NCBI GenBank assembly: GCA_021018995.1
Contig: CM037587.1
Coordinates: forward strand, 6,512,866 to 6,576,865
Length of the DNA stretch: 64,000 nt
Direction of reading: 5' to 3'
Source of the DNA: Chloranthus sessilifolius
Taxonomy: Eukaryota; Streptophyta; Magnoliopsida; Chloranthales; Chloranthaceae
Each line of letters starts with the position of its first letter. Position 1 is the stretch's first letter. Under the pieces are notes generated by a model. It searched no databases, had not been told where the DNA came from, and saw only the letters and a list, made by a program, of their open reading frames with translations. Position numbers and translations under genes: made by a program. This document shows positions 21,858 through 34,037 of this stretch, piece after piece.

Positions 21858-22301
21858 TTACGTCACAGAAGATACTTGTCCTCCATTATCAACTGATGAC
21901 GCAAACCATGATGTGAACACTCAATTATTCGGGACGAAGCGACTGCCTCAACTCCACTCAACACACATGTCCGTCTCTTTTACGGACTTCAACCTCTCTG
22001 AAGTCCGTAATCATCTATCAATAGATAAGGCTTGGGGCTTGTCTAGGCGTCGCAATTTTGTTGTAAATCTTTCTTTCTGTTTAAACCTTCTCTTTGCTTA
22101 TATCGGTTGTAGTATAAGAGGAAATAGCTTGCATATCGGTAAACACTTATTTCCTTTTTTTTTTTAGTATAAATAGTAGTTTGACTTTGTGTTTGTTTGT
22201 CCCTTCTTGTTTATATATGTAAATAAAAGCTTTGATATTATACATCTCGCTTTGCATTTCACATTGCGCTTTCTTTCTTACTCTATATATGGTATCGGCG
22301 G
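21858..22301 (+). promoter_or_regulatory. Pararetroviral promoter, poly(A) signal and PBS-like site
   Basis: as-1-like bZIP cores are TTACGTCA at 21858-21865 and TGACG at 21897-21901. A TATA box TATAAATAG lies at 22168-22176. AATAAA at 22222-22227, about 50 bp downstream, is arranged as in a terminally redundant viral RNA. TGGTATCGGCGG at 22290-22301 resembles the initiator-Met primer site with mismatches. Activity is inferred from motif order only. Confidence 0.6.
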
Positions 22302-22380
22302 ATTGATTATTGGCTAAATATGTTGTAATTACATATGGCGGGTATGTAATGTCGAAATTTTTATAATGAGTATTTAGTAC

Positions 22381-22405
22381 TCCTAATCTCATTTATGTAC
22401 TTATT
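22381..22405. repeat. Left target-site duplication of LINE C (25 bp)
   Basis: The 25 bp at 22381-22405 recur at 28803-28827 with a single C/T difference. They flank the LINE tail on the left and its 5' end on the right, so 22406-28802 is one minus-strand insertion into the pararetrovirus. Confidence 0.9.
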
Positions 22406-22449
22406 TATTTTTTATTTATTTTGTGATCCGTAAATGAAAATATATTAAA

Positions 22450-23316
22450 AAACAGCAAGCTGCTGAAAGCTTAATACACAGTCAATCGATACAAAAACAG
22501 AAAGGAAAGACAAAAACCACATAAAACAAAAAAAATAATTAGCTCCAAACCATGGCTGATCCCCTTCACACGTCCTACCCCGGGTCCCAGGGCCCCGACT
22601 CAGTCCCAGACTGTTCCCCGACCAATGGAAACCAAAGTCCCACCAGGTCAACCATGTCCTTGAAAATAACTCCCACCGGTTTCGATTTGTGGTAAAAAAT
22701 TCTCCTATTCCTCTCGCACCAAAGGCACCAAATGATCGCGAAAAAAATCCCCCTCCACCTGTTCCCATCCTGTTCATCCGATACACCAGCCTCCCACACT
22801 AAAAAGTGTTGGTTAAGTGTTAGCTGGGAGAAGCCAGCTCAAGTTAAAGGACCTCAGCACTATACTCCAGATCTGCTGAGCCACCGCGCAATGCAAGAAC
22901 AGGTGAGAGATAGATTCGTCCTCATGAGGACACATGGCACAATTCGGAGAAACATCTAACCCTCTCCGAATAAGCTGGTCTCGTGTAAGTATTTTTTCCT
23001 TAAACCCCGTCCACGCGAAGAACTTAATTTTGAGCGGTACGGAAACTTTCCAAAGCGATGCCCCTTGAAATCTGATGAGGGGCCAGCGGGACAACAGCTG
23101 ATAGTACGATTTGACTGAGAAACTGCCTTTCTTGTTAGGGTACCACAGCCGACGATCCTGGTTTTGTGTGTTTGGATGCATCTCATAGAGCAGTAACAGG
23201 AGCTTGGAGAATTCTTCCTCTTCACCAGCTCGAAGGTTTCTGCGAAGGGGAACATCCCACATTCTTCCTCCCCCCATATTGCATATGAATTCATCAATCC
23301 TCCCCCTAGGATTCAA
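22450..23316 (-). pseudogene. LINE C ORF2, C-terminal zf-RVT domain
   Basis: The frame 22813-23316 reads KGSFSVKSYYQLLSR, then the zinc region LKIKFFAWTGFKEKIL, CAMCPHEDESISHLFLHC. After a stop the terminal block CLWCERNRRIFYHKSKP is readable to about 22575. This corresponds to LINE B 20161-20690. It is frameshifted relative to the RT. Confidence 0.87.
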
Positions 23317-23709
23317 CGATAAGGCAAAGATAGAGGGAAACCTTGATTTGAGAGATCCCCCCTCAGCCCAGCTGTCCTCCCAGAAGTGAATATGCGTACC
23401 ACAGCCTCAGCTGTACCGAATCCCCTTGGCATATTTAACCGCCGTGCTGCAAATCCTCTTCCACCAGGGCGAGGTTCTTCTGCTGATGTGTGTGTTAATG
23501 CCCCAGTTAAATATAGAGGTACCATATTTTTCCGTTAGCACCTTACGCTAAAGACTTTCTGACTCCTCATTCCCTGCTCTCCATAACCATTTGCCGAGTA
23601 GAGCAGTGTTGTTGTGCTTAAGTTGACGAATCCCCAGTCCACCACAATTCCTTGGCAATTGGCAAGTATCCCAGTTAATGAGATGATATTTCCTCCCGAC
23701 GCCAGCCCC

Positions 23710-25169
23710 TTACCACAGAAAATTGCGTTGAATCTGTTCCATTCGGTTGATAACTCCGATCGGACATTTAAATATGGATAGATAGAACATTGGCAGGCTG
23801 ACAACGATAGACTTCAGCAAGGTGAGCCGTCCCCCACTGCTTAACAATTTCCCTTTCCACGTGGCGAGCCGCTGTTCAAACCGCTGGATAACCGGTTCCC
23901 AAGCTCTCCCCGAGGGCTGTCGCAGGCCGAGAGGCAGACCTAAATATCTGATAGGTAAGTCCTCGCTTTGGCATTCCACCATCTCCGCAAATTCTTGCAC
24001 CCGCGAACTGTCAATACCAATGCCAGTGATCTTTGATTTCTGAAGGTTGATTCGCTGTCTGCTCACAGCCTCATACACCGAAAGTATATCATCAAGAGCT
24101 TTGATCTCAGCCGTATCATTCTTAGCGAAAAGGATCGTGTCATCGGCATACTGCAGAATAGAGATGAATCTACCATGGCCCCCAACGCTGATCCTAGAAA
24201 TCAAATTCTGTTGTCTCGCTCTTTCAATGAGACCCGTGAGTGCTTCTCCCATCATGATGAAAAGAAAAGGGGAAAGGGGGTCTCCTTGTCGGATGCCCCG
24301 CGTACTTTTGAAATATCCTGCTGGAGTGCCATTAATCAGAACCGAGAACCACGGCATAGCGTAACAACCCCGCATCCAACTCCTCCATTTTGCCCCAAAA
24401 CCCAACCTGCTGAGCATATAATCCAGACCGTTCCAACACACCCGATCGTAGGCCTTTTCCATGTCGACCTCCAAAGGACAGCCGGGGCACGATTAAGATG
24501 GGCGGAGTGTAGTACTTCATATGCCACAGCCACTTGGTCAACAAGTTGCCTCCCCTGGATAAAAGCCCCCTGGCTGGCCGATATAATTTCTCCCATTACA
24601 GGTCTAAGGCGATTAGCGAGTACCTTTGCCATTATTTTGTAAAGGCAATTAATTAAACAAATCAGGCGAAAGTCAGCTATATCTTTTGCCCCCTCTTTCT
24701 TCGGTATAAGAGTAATGAAGGTCGAATTAAGGTTGCGACCAATGAACCCAGTAGTATGAAACTCATGGAACACCTCCATTAATTCCATTTTAATGACCTC
24801 CCAGAAAGTCTTATAAAATTCCATGGTGAAACCGTCGGGTCCCGGCGACTTATTCTTGCCCCCCTTTTTAATGGCTCTCCAAACTTCCTCTTCCTGAAAC
24901 GGTGACTCGAGCAGATCACCGTCCGTATTGGAGATGGATAGGAAGGGCAACTCATCCAAAGTTGGGCGCGAGAGGTCGTCGTCCATGTACAGTTTAGTGT
25001 AGAATTCCACCACCTTATCCCGTATCTGATCGATCCCCTCAGACGTGACTCCCTCAACACCCACACTGCATAAGTAGTTGTTTTTGTTCCGAGCATTGGC
25101 AATTGCATGGAAAAGTTTGGTATTGAGTTTCCCTCCTTTACCCACCTCACTTTGGCCTTTCGTTTCCAC
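23710..25169 (-). pseudogene. LINE C ORF2, reverse transcriptase
   Basis: Two overlapping frames. 24336-25169 carries NTKLFHAIANARNK, KSPGPDGFTMEFYK, TFITLIPKKEG, CLINCLYKIMAK and SQGAFIQGRQLVDQVAVAY. 23710-24474 carries MEVDMEKAYDRVCW, TRGIRQGDPLSPFLF, the intact active site YADD at 24139-24150, and LPIRYLGLPLGLRQP. The catalytic motifs survive. A frameshift near 24480 separates them. Confidence 0.92.
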
Positions 25170-26202
25170 GATATCTCTTCAGCCTGACAAAGGTCCTTGA
25201 ATTCAGTTTTTTTTTGGGACCGTTCTTCCCGTTCAGCTTCCAATAAAGCCCTGCTTTCCTCAAGATTGTCGATCTCGAGAATCCTCGCAAGGATCGTCTC
25301 TTTATTGAAGTGTAGCAGCCCAAACGTCTCCCTATTCCACAGGATAGTCCGTTTCTTAATCCATTGAAGCTTGGATATGAATCTGTAGGCCGCCGTACCC
25401 GTCGCTCTATACTCGTTCCACCAAACTGGCGGTATCTCTCGGTATCGCTCATCAAGTAACCACATATTTTCGAATCTAAAGGGGGACAGACCTTTCCCCC
25501 TAGCTTCGCAAGTGAGCAACACCGGTCGATGGTCGGAGACCGCTCTCGCTAGACATCCAACCCTGGCCGTCGGAAAAATCTCCATCCATTCCGTGCTGCA
25601 AAGGAAGTGATCGAGCCTACTCATAGACGGATTATCCTGCAAATTGGACCACGTAAATCTGGAGCCCGAAAGCGGGATATCCATGAGGTCCCAGTCCGCA
25701 ATCTAGGAATTGAAATCTCTCATGACCGTAAAGTCCGGAGGCCCACCCAGTTTCTCATGCTCCCACCTAATGGCATTAAAATCACCCCCCAAACATATCG
25801 GTCGATCCCACCTTGCCATGATCGTCGCCAGCTCGAACTAGAAATCACTCCATTGCCCGTCCGTCGATGGTCCATAAATACCTGTGAACACCCAGCGAAG
25901 ACCATTATCTTTGTTTCGTAAAACCACCGAGGCAAAGAAGCTACCCAATTCTTCGTCAATTTTTTCGAAAAGAGCCGATTGTCAAGCCACCAGTATGCCA
26001 CCTGAAGCCCCAATGGAGTCAACACCCACCCAGTCCCAGTGTCTTCCACTGAGGATGGTCCCAACCTTTCCCCTGTCACAATTACCCCATTTAGTTTCTT
26101 GCAGCGTAATGAGAACCGGCTTTATGACGCTAAAACTCGTCTGACCCCGGCACATTTAATAACGTTGGACATCCCCCTCACATTCCAAGACATCATCTTC
26201 AT
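25147..26202 (-). pseudogene. LINE C ORF2, endonuclease and linker
   Basis: Start codon 26202 gives MKMMSWNVRGMSN. LITLQETKWG, GGILVAWQS, GIYGPSTDG and CLGGDFNAI follow with two in-frame stops (a TAG near 25840 and another near 25705). The frame 24779-25684 holds DIPLSGSRFTWSN, SRLDHFLCS and the SDHRPVLL motif. The GGDFNAI block is undamaged here, unlike the duplicated version in LINE B. It is the likely ancestor-state comparator for LINE B. Confidence 0.9.
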
Positions 26203-26246
26203 GAATCAAACAACTCAAAAGCCCGCCCATACAAGGAAAGTAGATA

Positions 26247-28790
26247 TCAATCTCCCCCACTACCCCTCACATCATTCATCCCCCACTGAAGCCGAGCCAG
26301 TTCGCGTGACCCCGTTCGACGATGTTTCCTGTTTTTCTGTTGGTTATCAAGAATAGATTTAAAGACCTCCCGTAGGGAATCATCAAAGCCTTTGAACGAC
26401 ATCCCGAGACTGTGTCCCACCTGGATCAATCTGTTGATCTCATGTGCTTTCTCCTGGTACGCAACCCCCTCATCGGATCCCCCGGAATCCTCGGCCACTA
26501 TCTCCAGATCAGCTCTATATAGTAAAGATGCAGAATCCTCCTGAAGAGCTTAAGCCGCGGCCCTACTCTCCCTCTGTAAAATAGTTCCCTCAATGAGAGT
26601 ATATCTCGCTTGTTGGGTCCACGGGTCATAAGTCGAGCCCCTAGGGATAGGTAGTCCCCTACTCCAATTGATTGGCGTAGGTCGGATCAGGACCCAGGGA
26701 ATAAATGAATCCGGACCCGACTCACCAATAAGAACCTTCGGGCCGCCATCTCTAGCCCATATTATGTCCCAAGCCCCTTTCCCGCCAGCTAGATCATCCC
26801 AATTAAAAGCCCCGCCACGTGTCGGCCAACTATTCACCCTCTCCCCCTCGGGATACATAAGACTTTTATACCCCTTTCCATCAAAGTCCTCGATTAGGTA
26901 AGTAACCGCAGTCAGCAGCTGAGAACGTGTTTCCATCCCCTATAATCTTGGCTCCCGAGACCTGCCAGCTGTCGACCATCGAGGAACTCCCGGACCACTC
27001 CCTTTCAAAAGACTTCTTCGTATGTAAACCCTACTCTTTAGCTTTCGTCCTTTATTTTCCTCCTTGAAAAGGGAAATCGTAGCCTCCATCCCCATCGGGT
27101 TCCAGGTATCTCTTCTGCAGCCAATATCCTCTGTCGACCTCCACATCGGTTCACCAACCACCAGTATTGTCTCTTGCAGGCTAACGTTGTCGGTGTATGG
27201 AAAGATCTCGTCTGTAGAAAGTATCAATGGACTAATATCCACCGGAGGGTCACTTTCCGAGCAACTGCACGACAGCTCCGGCGCCCCGGAGTTCACCAAC
27301 TCCTTCGGCTTCCGATTGTGAGCCTCAAAGATAACCTCTTGGCCGGCTATCTCCACAGTTCTAGTCTCCGTTGAGGTAAAACTGTAACCCCTAACCTCCA
27401 CCTCCCCTTCCTCGACCACGTTGTTCTAAACCTCCATCTCATTGCCTTCGGTGAAGGTAGTAGTAGCGTTGGCAGTCGAGATCGACAAGGTCGCCATTTT
27501 CGACCCCACTACCTCCATTACGGCTTCTCTACCCGAACTAGGATAGCTCGAGAGCGGGGAGACGAGACGGTCATCCCCCGGGGCCGCGGACGTCCACCGA
27601 TGGTGCGACAGATCCGAGGACGTGCCCCTCTTCGCGGGGGGGGGGGGGGGGGGAATCGGGAGTACTACGGACCGTGGTTCCTCGTGCCCGACTGGTTCTA
27701 CCGTCAACGAGATTTCTTTTGTGGCACCACCGAGTACGTTTATCTTGCTACCCCCGGTCCACTCGACTTCGTGGTTCGATTGACTCGGGCTGCACATCCC
27801 CTCCATACGCTCCACTTCTATGAAGACACTGACTTTTTGGCCGTTGAGGCGAACCTCGCAAGAACGGGGGATAGTCTCCCAACATTCAGCTCGCACCAGC
27901 ACTCTAGCGAACCGAGTTTCCCACAGATCGACCGTACTTTTATCAGTGAGAATGTACCCTCCATAGACCTCTGCGATGTCCATGAGAATCTCCGGGATCC
28001 AGGCATGTATGGGCAATCCGAACAACCGAACCCAAACACCACCTAACCAGCGGTGGGGAAGAAAGGAGCTGGTGAGGGGTTCCCATTTTGAAGCAGCGAC
28101 CGGTATACCATCTATGACGAAGTTTTTTTTGGATAGAATATCCTTTGCAACTTCCACCGACGGGCAGCGTAGCAGTATCTTAGAATCTGTTAATAGAGAA
28201 ACTGTAGGTCTATCAAGTAGACTCCAATGTTGTAACCAGTAGTAGACTTGTATAGGTTGTAAGGTATCTTTACTGATGTACAGGATAACCCAATAATCTA
28301 TGATGTTTTTTGCGATAGATTCAACCGAAGGAATCGAATAGAATCGCTTGAAGCTCCCTTCCTCATCCGATTTCAGCAGTCCAGTCTGAACAACCCTCCT
28401 TCGCACCGGGGTCCTAACCTCCCCGGCAGGAAGCGGTGTGTCCTTAGCCACAACCTCTGCAAAAGACACCCTCTGACTAGACCCAAAGGAAGGTCCAGAC
28501 GTACTACGGACGTTCCTCCCACCTCCCCTTACCAATTTCCCAAGACCACCCACAATAGTCCATCCTGGGGCAATATCCTGACGTTGGGACTCGCTGACAA
28601 AGGTTTGATGCTTGGACTTAAAACTAAGATGCGGAATTCCCGTACTCTTGACTGGAATTCCTTGTGCCCGTAATGCCAGGCATCCAACTCGGCGGCACCT
28701 CGAGTGCCGTTTGAAGTTAACATTCCGGTAGTTGGTGCAAATCCAGTCCCCTGCCCGGAGAACTAGGACCTCCTTCGTTTTTTAGAGGTC
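26247..28790 (-). pseudogene. LINE C ORF1 with RanBP2-like finger and DUF4283 domain
   Basis: Reading starts at the finger (28680-28751) and enters the long frame 27426-28553. That frame holds SFAEVVAKDT, a DUF4283-like core (VSLLTDSKILLRCPSVEVA, GGVWVRLFGLPIHAW, STVDLWETRFARVLVRAE) and a proline run encoded by an 18-bp C/G homopolymer (27636-27653). Stops divide the C-terminus at 27423, 26937 and near 26500. The end EINRLIQVGHSLGMSFKG matches LINE B. It is an ORF1 RNA-binding protein, broken. Confidence 0.82.
28680..28751 (-). other. RanBP2-like zinc finger in LINE C ORF1
   Basis: Minus-strand codons read GDWICTNYRNVNFKRHSRC, then RRVGC. The pattern is W-x-C-x2-[C]-x3-N-x6-C-x4-C with the second Cys changed to Tyr. 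The canonical RanBP2 finger has x2 rather than x4 between the last two Cys. The intact version is in LINE D at 43137-43208. Confidence 0.7.
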
Positions 28791-28802
28791 GCTAGGATAC
28801 AG

Positions 28803-28827
28803 TCCTAATTTCATTTATGTACTTATT
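28803..28827. repeat. Right target-site duplication of LINE C
   Basis: It matches 22381-22405 at 24 of 25 positions, directly upstream of the LINE C 5' end. Confidence 0.9.
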
Positions 28828-29279
28828 AAACCCAATTAAATTTCTTCTTTGATTTATATGAGTATAAGAGAGATCTAGACATTTATTACTGCGCTTATGG
28901 TTGTCAAAAACTAGTGTTGGGATGTAGGCTAATATGCATTAGATTGCACTGCCGTTTTGATCCTTGTAAATCATTGACAGACGAGTAACTTTGTGGTATA
29001 TCTGTCGATTTGAGTATTGTCCATTTGGATCTGGAGAAGACAATGAATAGTATTTAATATGTATATAAATAGTGTTCCGAGTTACTATTTGCTATAATAT
29101 TATTATTTCGACTTTACTATTCCCATATGTAATTTCAGTCTTATTGGTAATATCCATGTCATTATTTAATTTTCAAAATAAATCAAATTCAATTTAAAAT
29201 AATGAATTAATTCATTGGTCTGATGTTCGAGACCACTTAAACCGATGGACGATTCCATCCATCAATCTAAAAATCATTT

Positions 29280-29929
29280 ACAAGCATGGTTGGGCTAATT
29301 GGTCCAATGACATGTCTATCAAAACAACTAAGCAAACAATCAATCTAAATGAAAACCAAGAGGGTCTTCAACTCTTATAAAATGAAGATCTCCAAACATA
29401 GCTAAATAAATTTAAATTCCTACATTTAAAATGTATTCAAATAGCTTTTAAACCTTTAACATTATTAGGTGTTAATTCTAGTTTACCGACAACCCTTCGA
29501 GATGCTCGATGCCTTGATTGGCACCCTTCTCTGATGGCTGCATCTGAGACCAGCTTATGCCATGGTTCGATATATTTCAATGTTTATCTCAATTTCACTC
29601 TATCTTTATCAGATAAAAATCTACTTCATGCCTGTACTTTACAACTTCTAACCAAAGGACACAATTTCCTTCCTGGATCAGAGACCAATGCTCTGGTCTA
29701 TTGCCTTCACTATAAGGTGATGACTTCACTGACTTGTAGGGCTAATTACCATAGTGAACCAAGGAAGACGGTCTTAATTGAGACCAATCTTTTAACCTCT
29801 AATGTTGCTACTCGAATCATTCCTTGGGAATATATTACTTTTTCAGAATCATGGAGTATTACCCAAGCTTCACCACCAAGACCTATCCTACATCAGGATA
29901 TTGAACAAATCGTTCAAACATATCAATGA
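29280..29929 (+). pseudogene. Pararetrovirus movement protein
   Basis: The open part (29534-29929) and its in-frame upstream stretch contain FKPLTLLGVNSSLPTTLRDAR, GSIYFNVYLNFTLSLSDKNLL, ALVYCLHYKVM and the terminal IPWEYITFSESWSI. This is the pattern of 30K-superfamily movement proteins in caulimovirids, which enlarge plasmodesmata for cell-to-cell passage. A TAG near 29400 and a TGA at 29927-29929 interrupt it. Further polyprotein codons with stops run to about 30480. Confidence 0.75.
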
Positions 29930-30528
29930 GATGTGATCCTTAAATTTGATCAAACATCAACCTTAAGGACTCCTTCTAGAAGATCCTATTCTGGAACTAA
30001 AAATCCTTATAAAGTTTCTATGTTGTCTTCATCTAGAAACTCTTGTTTAGGAATAACCCCATCGGTTATCTCCAAACCTGATTAACCCAATCTTGAAGGA
30101 ATTCAAATTTCAGAACAACAAATTTCTCATGATGTATACACTCAACCGCAGAGGGAATCTCCTGCTGCTAGTGAGATGAATTTCTCAATTTAAAATTTTT
30201 TTATGGATAAAATACAACCTAAAGAGTTAGTGATTAATCATCAACAAATAAATTCTGAATTTTATCAAGAAAAATAGGCATCATTTCGTGCATGGTATTT
30301 TACAAGATTTTCAAAAGAAAAATGACAAGAATTCAAGACTGAATCTTGGCAGAAATTAGATGGTTCTATTGTTCAATCGGTTCATTCACCAGTTGATGCT
30401 TTAAGATTAACCCAATCTAATTGTACAACAACTTTGGAAGCCCCCACTATCATAAAACTTGTTGAAATAACAAACCGATCAATATAGTAGATTTATCATA
30501 TCTCTACGAACAAAATAATTTTACTAAT

Positions 30529-31680
30529 TTGAATCTTCAAACAATTAGTAATCAATCAAATATGATAGAAAATAATATATCATTATCTTCTATTCCTAAA
30601 ACTTTAATAGTTCTAAATCTTGAACAACCAAATATAAATCCACCTGTAGAAATTACTGGTTTTAATTTATCTTCCAAAATGCAAATCACTAAACAAGATG
30701 AATTTATTGACAAATTAACCTCTAGGTTAAAAGGATTATCTATTAAGCAAGATAAGCAAGATAATCTACAAATCAATGTTCCTAATAACTTTGACTCTGG
30801 CAGAGAAATTTCCAATATTTTGGAAATGCAAAATAATTTTCAATCTTTACAAAATGAGATGGAATTTAATAAAATTCAATATTCATCTAAATCCAAAAAT
30901 AAATGGGATTTAAGTTCTAGGCATTATTATTGTAGATTATAAATCTATTTATTATCTATGCCTACACCCAAAGATCTTCTCTATGAAGAAGATTGTTTGC
31001 AAATGCGGACATCATATGATAAGAAATCTATTTATGGATGGAACATTGATGGTAAATTTGAATATGCCATCCTTGAAATTATACATAAGATGCTTATGTA
31101 TAGTACCGTTTGTAAACAAGGTCAGAATACTGACCACCAAATTGTTCGTTTCATTACTACTCGTTTTACTGGCATGTTGAAAGGATGGTGGGATAATATT
31201 CTCACTCCTGCTCAACGTAATGGAATTCTCAATGCATCCAAACTCGTAAAAAATGAATTTACTGGTCAAATGGAAAATATCGAAGATGTTGTTTACACTT
31301 TAACCAATAACATTATTTTTCATCTTATTGGTTTATGGACCAATCACTATGAAAGAGGTCGAGAGCTTCTTCAAAGTCTTTGTTGCCCTTCTTTAACCCA
31401 TTTTAGATGATATAAAGATGTTTTCATTACTAAAGTCATGCAACGCAACGAAGCCAACAATGAATATTAGAAAGCCAAGTTCATTGATGGACTGCTCAGC
31501 TTATTTACTGAAAAGGTTAGGAATAAACTTCGTGATCAAAATGATCAACAAATCATTAATTACAATCAATTTACTTATGACTAACTCACGAGTATTATTA
31601 TTCGTGAAGATTTACGTTTGTGTAATGATTTAAAATTATACCAATAATTAAAACAACGATTGACTAGTCGTAAATAATTA
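30529..31680 (+). pseudogene. Pararetrovirus coat protein region
   Basis: The frame 30529-30942 is a hydrophilic linker. 30958-31410 starts MPTPKDLLYEED and has YGWNIDGKFEYAILE and FTGMLKGWWDN. It then continues in shifted frames with KAKFIDGLLSLFTEKVRN and LGELCDQFAYD near 31680. These blocks resemble the capsid domain of caulimovirid polyproteins that ends in a zinc knuckle. That knuckle lies beyond gypsy B at 38732. The assignment rests on remembered family patterns. Confidence 0.72.
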
Positions 31681-31761
31681 GGTGAACTTTGTGATCAATT
31701 TGCCTATGATACTAAAATCAAATTTCCTTCAAAAGGAAATGAAAAAGTATTAAAAGATTTC

Positions 31762-32881
31762 TGACAGGGACGCCACATACATGAACATTGGATTCGGACC
31801 GCATTGTTTCTACTGGCGTAGAAAGAAGTGGAATGGAAATCAAAATTAGGCGAAAGATGAAATTCTGGAAATTGAAGGAGCACAGAAAAATTGATTGATT
31901 GAAATTGAATTTCGATTGATCGAAATTAAAATTCGATCAATCGAAATGTCAACGGCGATATTTTATGTATATGAGAATTTCAATCGAACGATTTTCAATT
32001 TCGATTGATCGAAATTCAATTTCGATCGAACGATTTTCAGTTTTGATCGATCAAAATTACGATCGAACGAAATTCAATTTCGATCGAACGATTTTCAATT
32101 TCGGTCGAACGAAATTCAATTCCGATCGAACGATTTTCAATTTCGATCGATCAAAATCGTGTCGAGTTCTTTTAGTTGTTTTAGATGTTTAGTTTCGAAC
32201 TTTTGCTTTAAGGGTTTATTTGTCTTTATTTAATATTCATTTTAGGGTTTTCTTTTATTGAAAGGACTCCTATGTAAGGCCCTTAAGTGAACAATGTAAT
32301 TAGTTGATTGATTATTGAATGCTGTTATGCTTGAGTAATCTTTGCCTGAGATGGGTTTGGTGTGAGACCAAGGGAGTGATTCCCCTATATTTTCCTTATT
32401 GTTGTTGTTGATTTGCGTGGTTTGCTTATATTTGATATCTCTAAATCTCTGCGTGCTTCTTTAAACCATAGCCTAATTTCTTCCTTGTGATCCCCAAAAC
32501 CCAAAACCCTTTTGAAACCCTAAACCACCCAAAGCCAATACCTTTTCCAAAATTATAAACCCATCTAAAAGTCAGGCCTTTACAAACCGTAAATCCCTTT
32601 CACAACCCAATTTGGAATCCGCGAATCTACATCGAACCGAAGACGAGTGCCTAATCCTAGAAAAGCTAGAGTACTATCTCTAGGCCGATCTCACCTCGAC
32701 TCTAAAGTACTTGTGCATCAGACTGGACCCTATCTGGATCTCGTGTGATCTACCCATCAGAATTCTGCAAACTCTAAAGTATCAAAGATAATTTTGCAAT
32801 TAAACTTGAATTAATTTATTTAATTTCAGCAAAATCTTCATTAAATCATATTTCGCATTTTAAAGTCGTTGTCCCGCGTCA
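31762..32881 (+). repeat. Gypsy B 5' LTR
   Basis: TGACAGGGACGCC...GCGTCA. The first ~100 bp still encode the last codons of the integrase-chromodomain ORF. U3 then consists of repeats around TTTCGATCGATCGAAAT and CGAACGATTTTCA (31880-32160). R/U5 is shared with the LTRs at 1-1285, 37580 and, more distantly, gypsy A. Confidence 0.93.
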
Positions 32882-32885
32882 GTTT

Positions 32886-32900
32886 TGGTATCAAAGCCCT
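32886..32900 (+). other. Gypsy B primer-binding site (initiator tRNA-Met)
   Basis: TGGTATCAAAGCCCT, four bases after the 5' LTR, identical to the gypsy A site. Confidence 0.88.
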
Positions 32901-33012
32901 AGGTTTTCTAGGTTAGGGCATCTTTGCTTGTCATATTTATTTTATTGCATTGTTTTTCCCTTTTGAGTCCATATTGCATTCCATATTAGAACCCTAATAG
33001 ACTTGATGATCA

Positions 33013-34037
33013 CCATGGCTTCGGATGAGGTTTTTAATATTCTTAGAGCTATGCGAGAAGAATTGGGTGCGATTAATGCACGTCTAAATACCATTGAGCA
33101 AGCCCAAACATCCCTAAGAGTTGGTAATGATAGATTACGTGATTGAATCAATCAACTGGAAGCAATGGGTGGGCTGAAAAATCAGCACCAAGAGCGTGAG
33201 TGTCCTCACTTTGAACGTAATGGTCGCCAAGACAACCGGAACCGTAGGGATCTTCGTAGAGATGACTATGACCCTGAAGTTCAACTCCTTAAGAACGTCC
33301 AAGTTGAGATTCCAACTTCCGATGGAAGAATGAACCCTACCGTCTTCCTCGATTGGCTTTCTGACATGGACCAACACTTTGATTGGTCTGCCATGAATGA
33401 CGACTGTTGCGTTAGACTCGTTAAAATGAAGTTGATTGGTCAAGCTCGACTTTTCTGGCTCAATGTTGAGCGCATAAGGGTGAATGAGGGTTGTCCTCCC
33501 ATTACCCGTTGGGATGACATGAAGGAACGACTTACTGAGAAGTATGTTCCTTTATCATACCACAACGCCTCCTCGACCAGTGGCAAAATTTACGTCAATA
33601 TGGTATGCCCGTGACCGATTACATTGCCAAATTTGAAGAGTTCATGATGAGGGCAAAAGTATCAGAAGACCCTGAAATCACTCTCTAGATTCCGCACCGG
33701 ATTGCGACTTGAATTGCAAAAAGAGTTGATTTCTCACCCCGTAGAAACTCTTGAAAGATGCTATGCCGTTGTGCAAGATCTTGAACGGTACTTGAAAACT
33801 ACAGTGGTGAAGAGGACCGAGCCACAATATAGCGGTCAACGATCTGGTGAGGGACGATTTAATCCTCCTTCCAAACCTACACAACCTGCCCCTACCAATT
33901 CTAGGTTTGAAAAGGGAAAAGGTGTAGTCGGAGAATCCTCAAGGGTTAATTCTCAAGTAAAGTGCTATAAATGTCATAGGATGGGATACGTTGCCGCCCA
34001 ATGCCCAACGAAAGAACCCCAAAAGACTCTTCATTGA
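33013..34037 (+). pseudogene. Gypsy B gag
   Basis: The start near MASDEVFNILRAM is followed by a TGA in the RLRDxINQLEAMG block. 33165-33614 gives the part missing from gypsy A (DYDPEVQLLKNVQVEIP, NPTVFLDWLSDMDQHF) and the capsid ARLFWLNVERIRV. A frameshift occurs near 33565, and 33702-34037 carries LELQKELISHPVETLERC. The zinc knuckle at 33963-34004 reads CYKCHRMGYVAAQC, with the ligand His replaced by Tyr. Confidence 0.88.

Larger units (their letters stand above)
20924..22405 (+). mobile_element. Endogenous pararetrovirus, segment 2 (ORF2 end and intergenic region)
   Basis: It continues segment 1 after LINE B and stops at the LINE C insertion. It carries the rest of ORF2 and then the non-coding region with promoter-like and polyadenylation-like signals. 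About 1.3 kb of it (20937-22265) is repeated in inverted orientation at 38956-40281, which helps define its limits. Confidence 0.8.
22406..28802 (-). mobile_element. LINE C, L1-type retrotransposon
   Basis: Minus-strand LINE with a T-rich (A-tail) left end at 22406-22425. ORF2 runs from 26202 down to about 22450 and ORF1 from about 28790 to 26247. It is nearly full length, but no ATG precedes the zinc-finger region, so the 5' end may be slightly truncated. Tail and ORF order match LINE B, so both belong to one group. Confidence 0.92.
28828..31761 (+). mobile_element. Endogenous pararetrovirus, segment 3 (leader, movement protein, coat protein)
   Basis: It continues from 22405 after LINE C. 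The AT-rich leader at 28828-29280 has no long ORF. The polyprotein N-terminus follows, with a 30K-type movement protein then a coat protein, cut at 31761 by gypsy B. The order intergenic region, MP, CP agrees with a petuvirus/florendovirus-like caulimovirid. Stops are frequent. Confidence 0.8.

Noticed and set aside
27600..28046. 148-codon plus-strand ORF through a G18 run
   Set aside because: It is a shadow of minus-strand LINE C ORF1, where the run encodes prolines. Homopolymer length is also uncertain.
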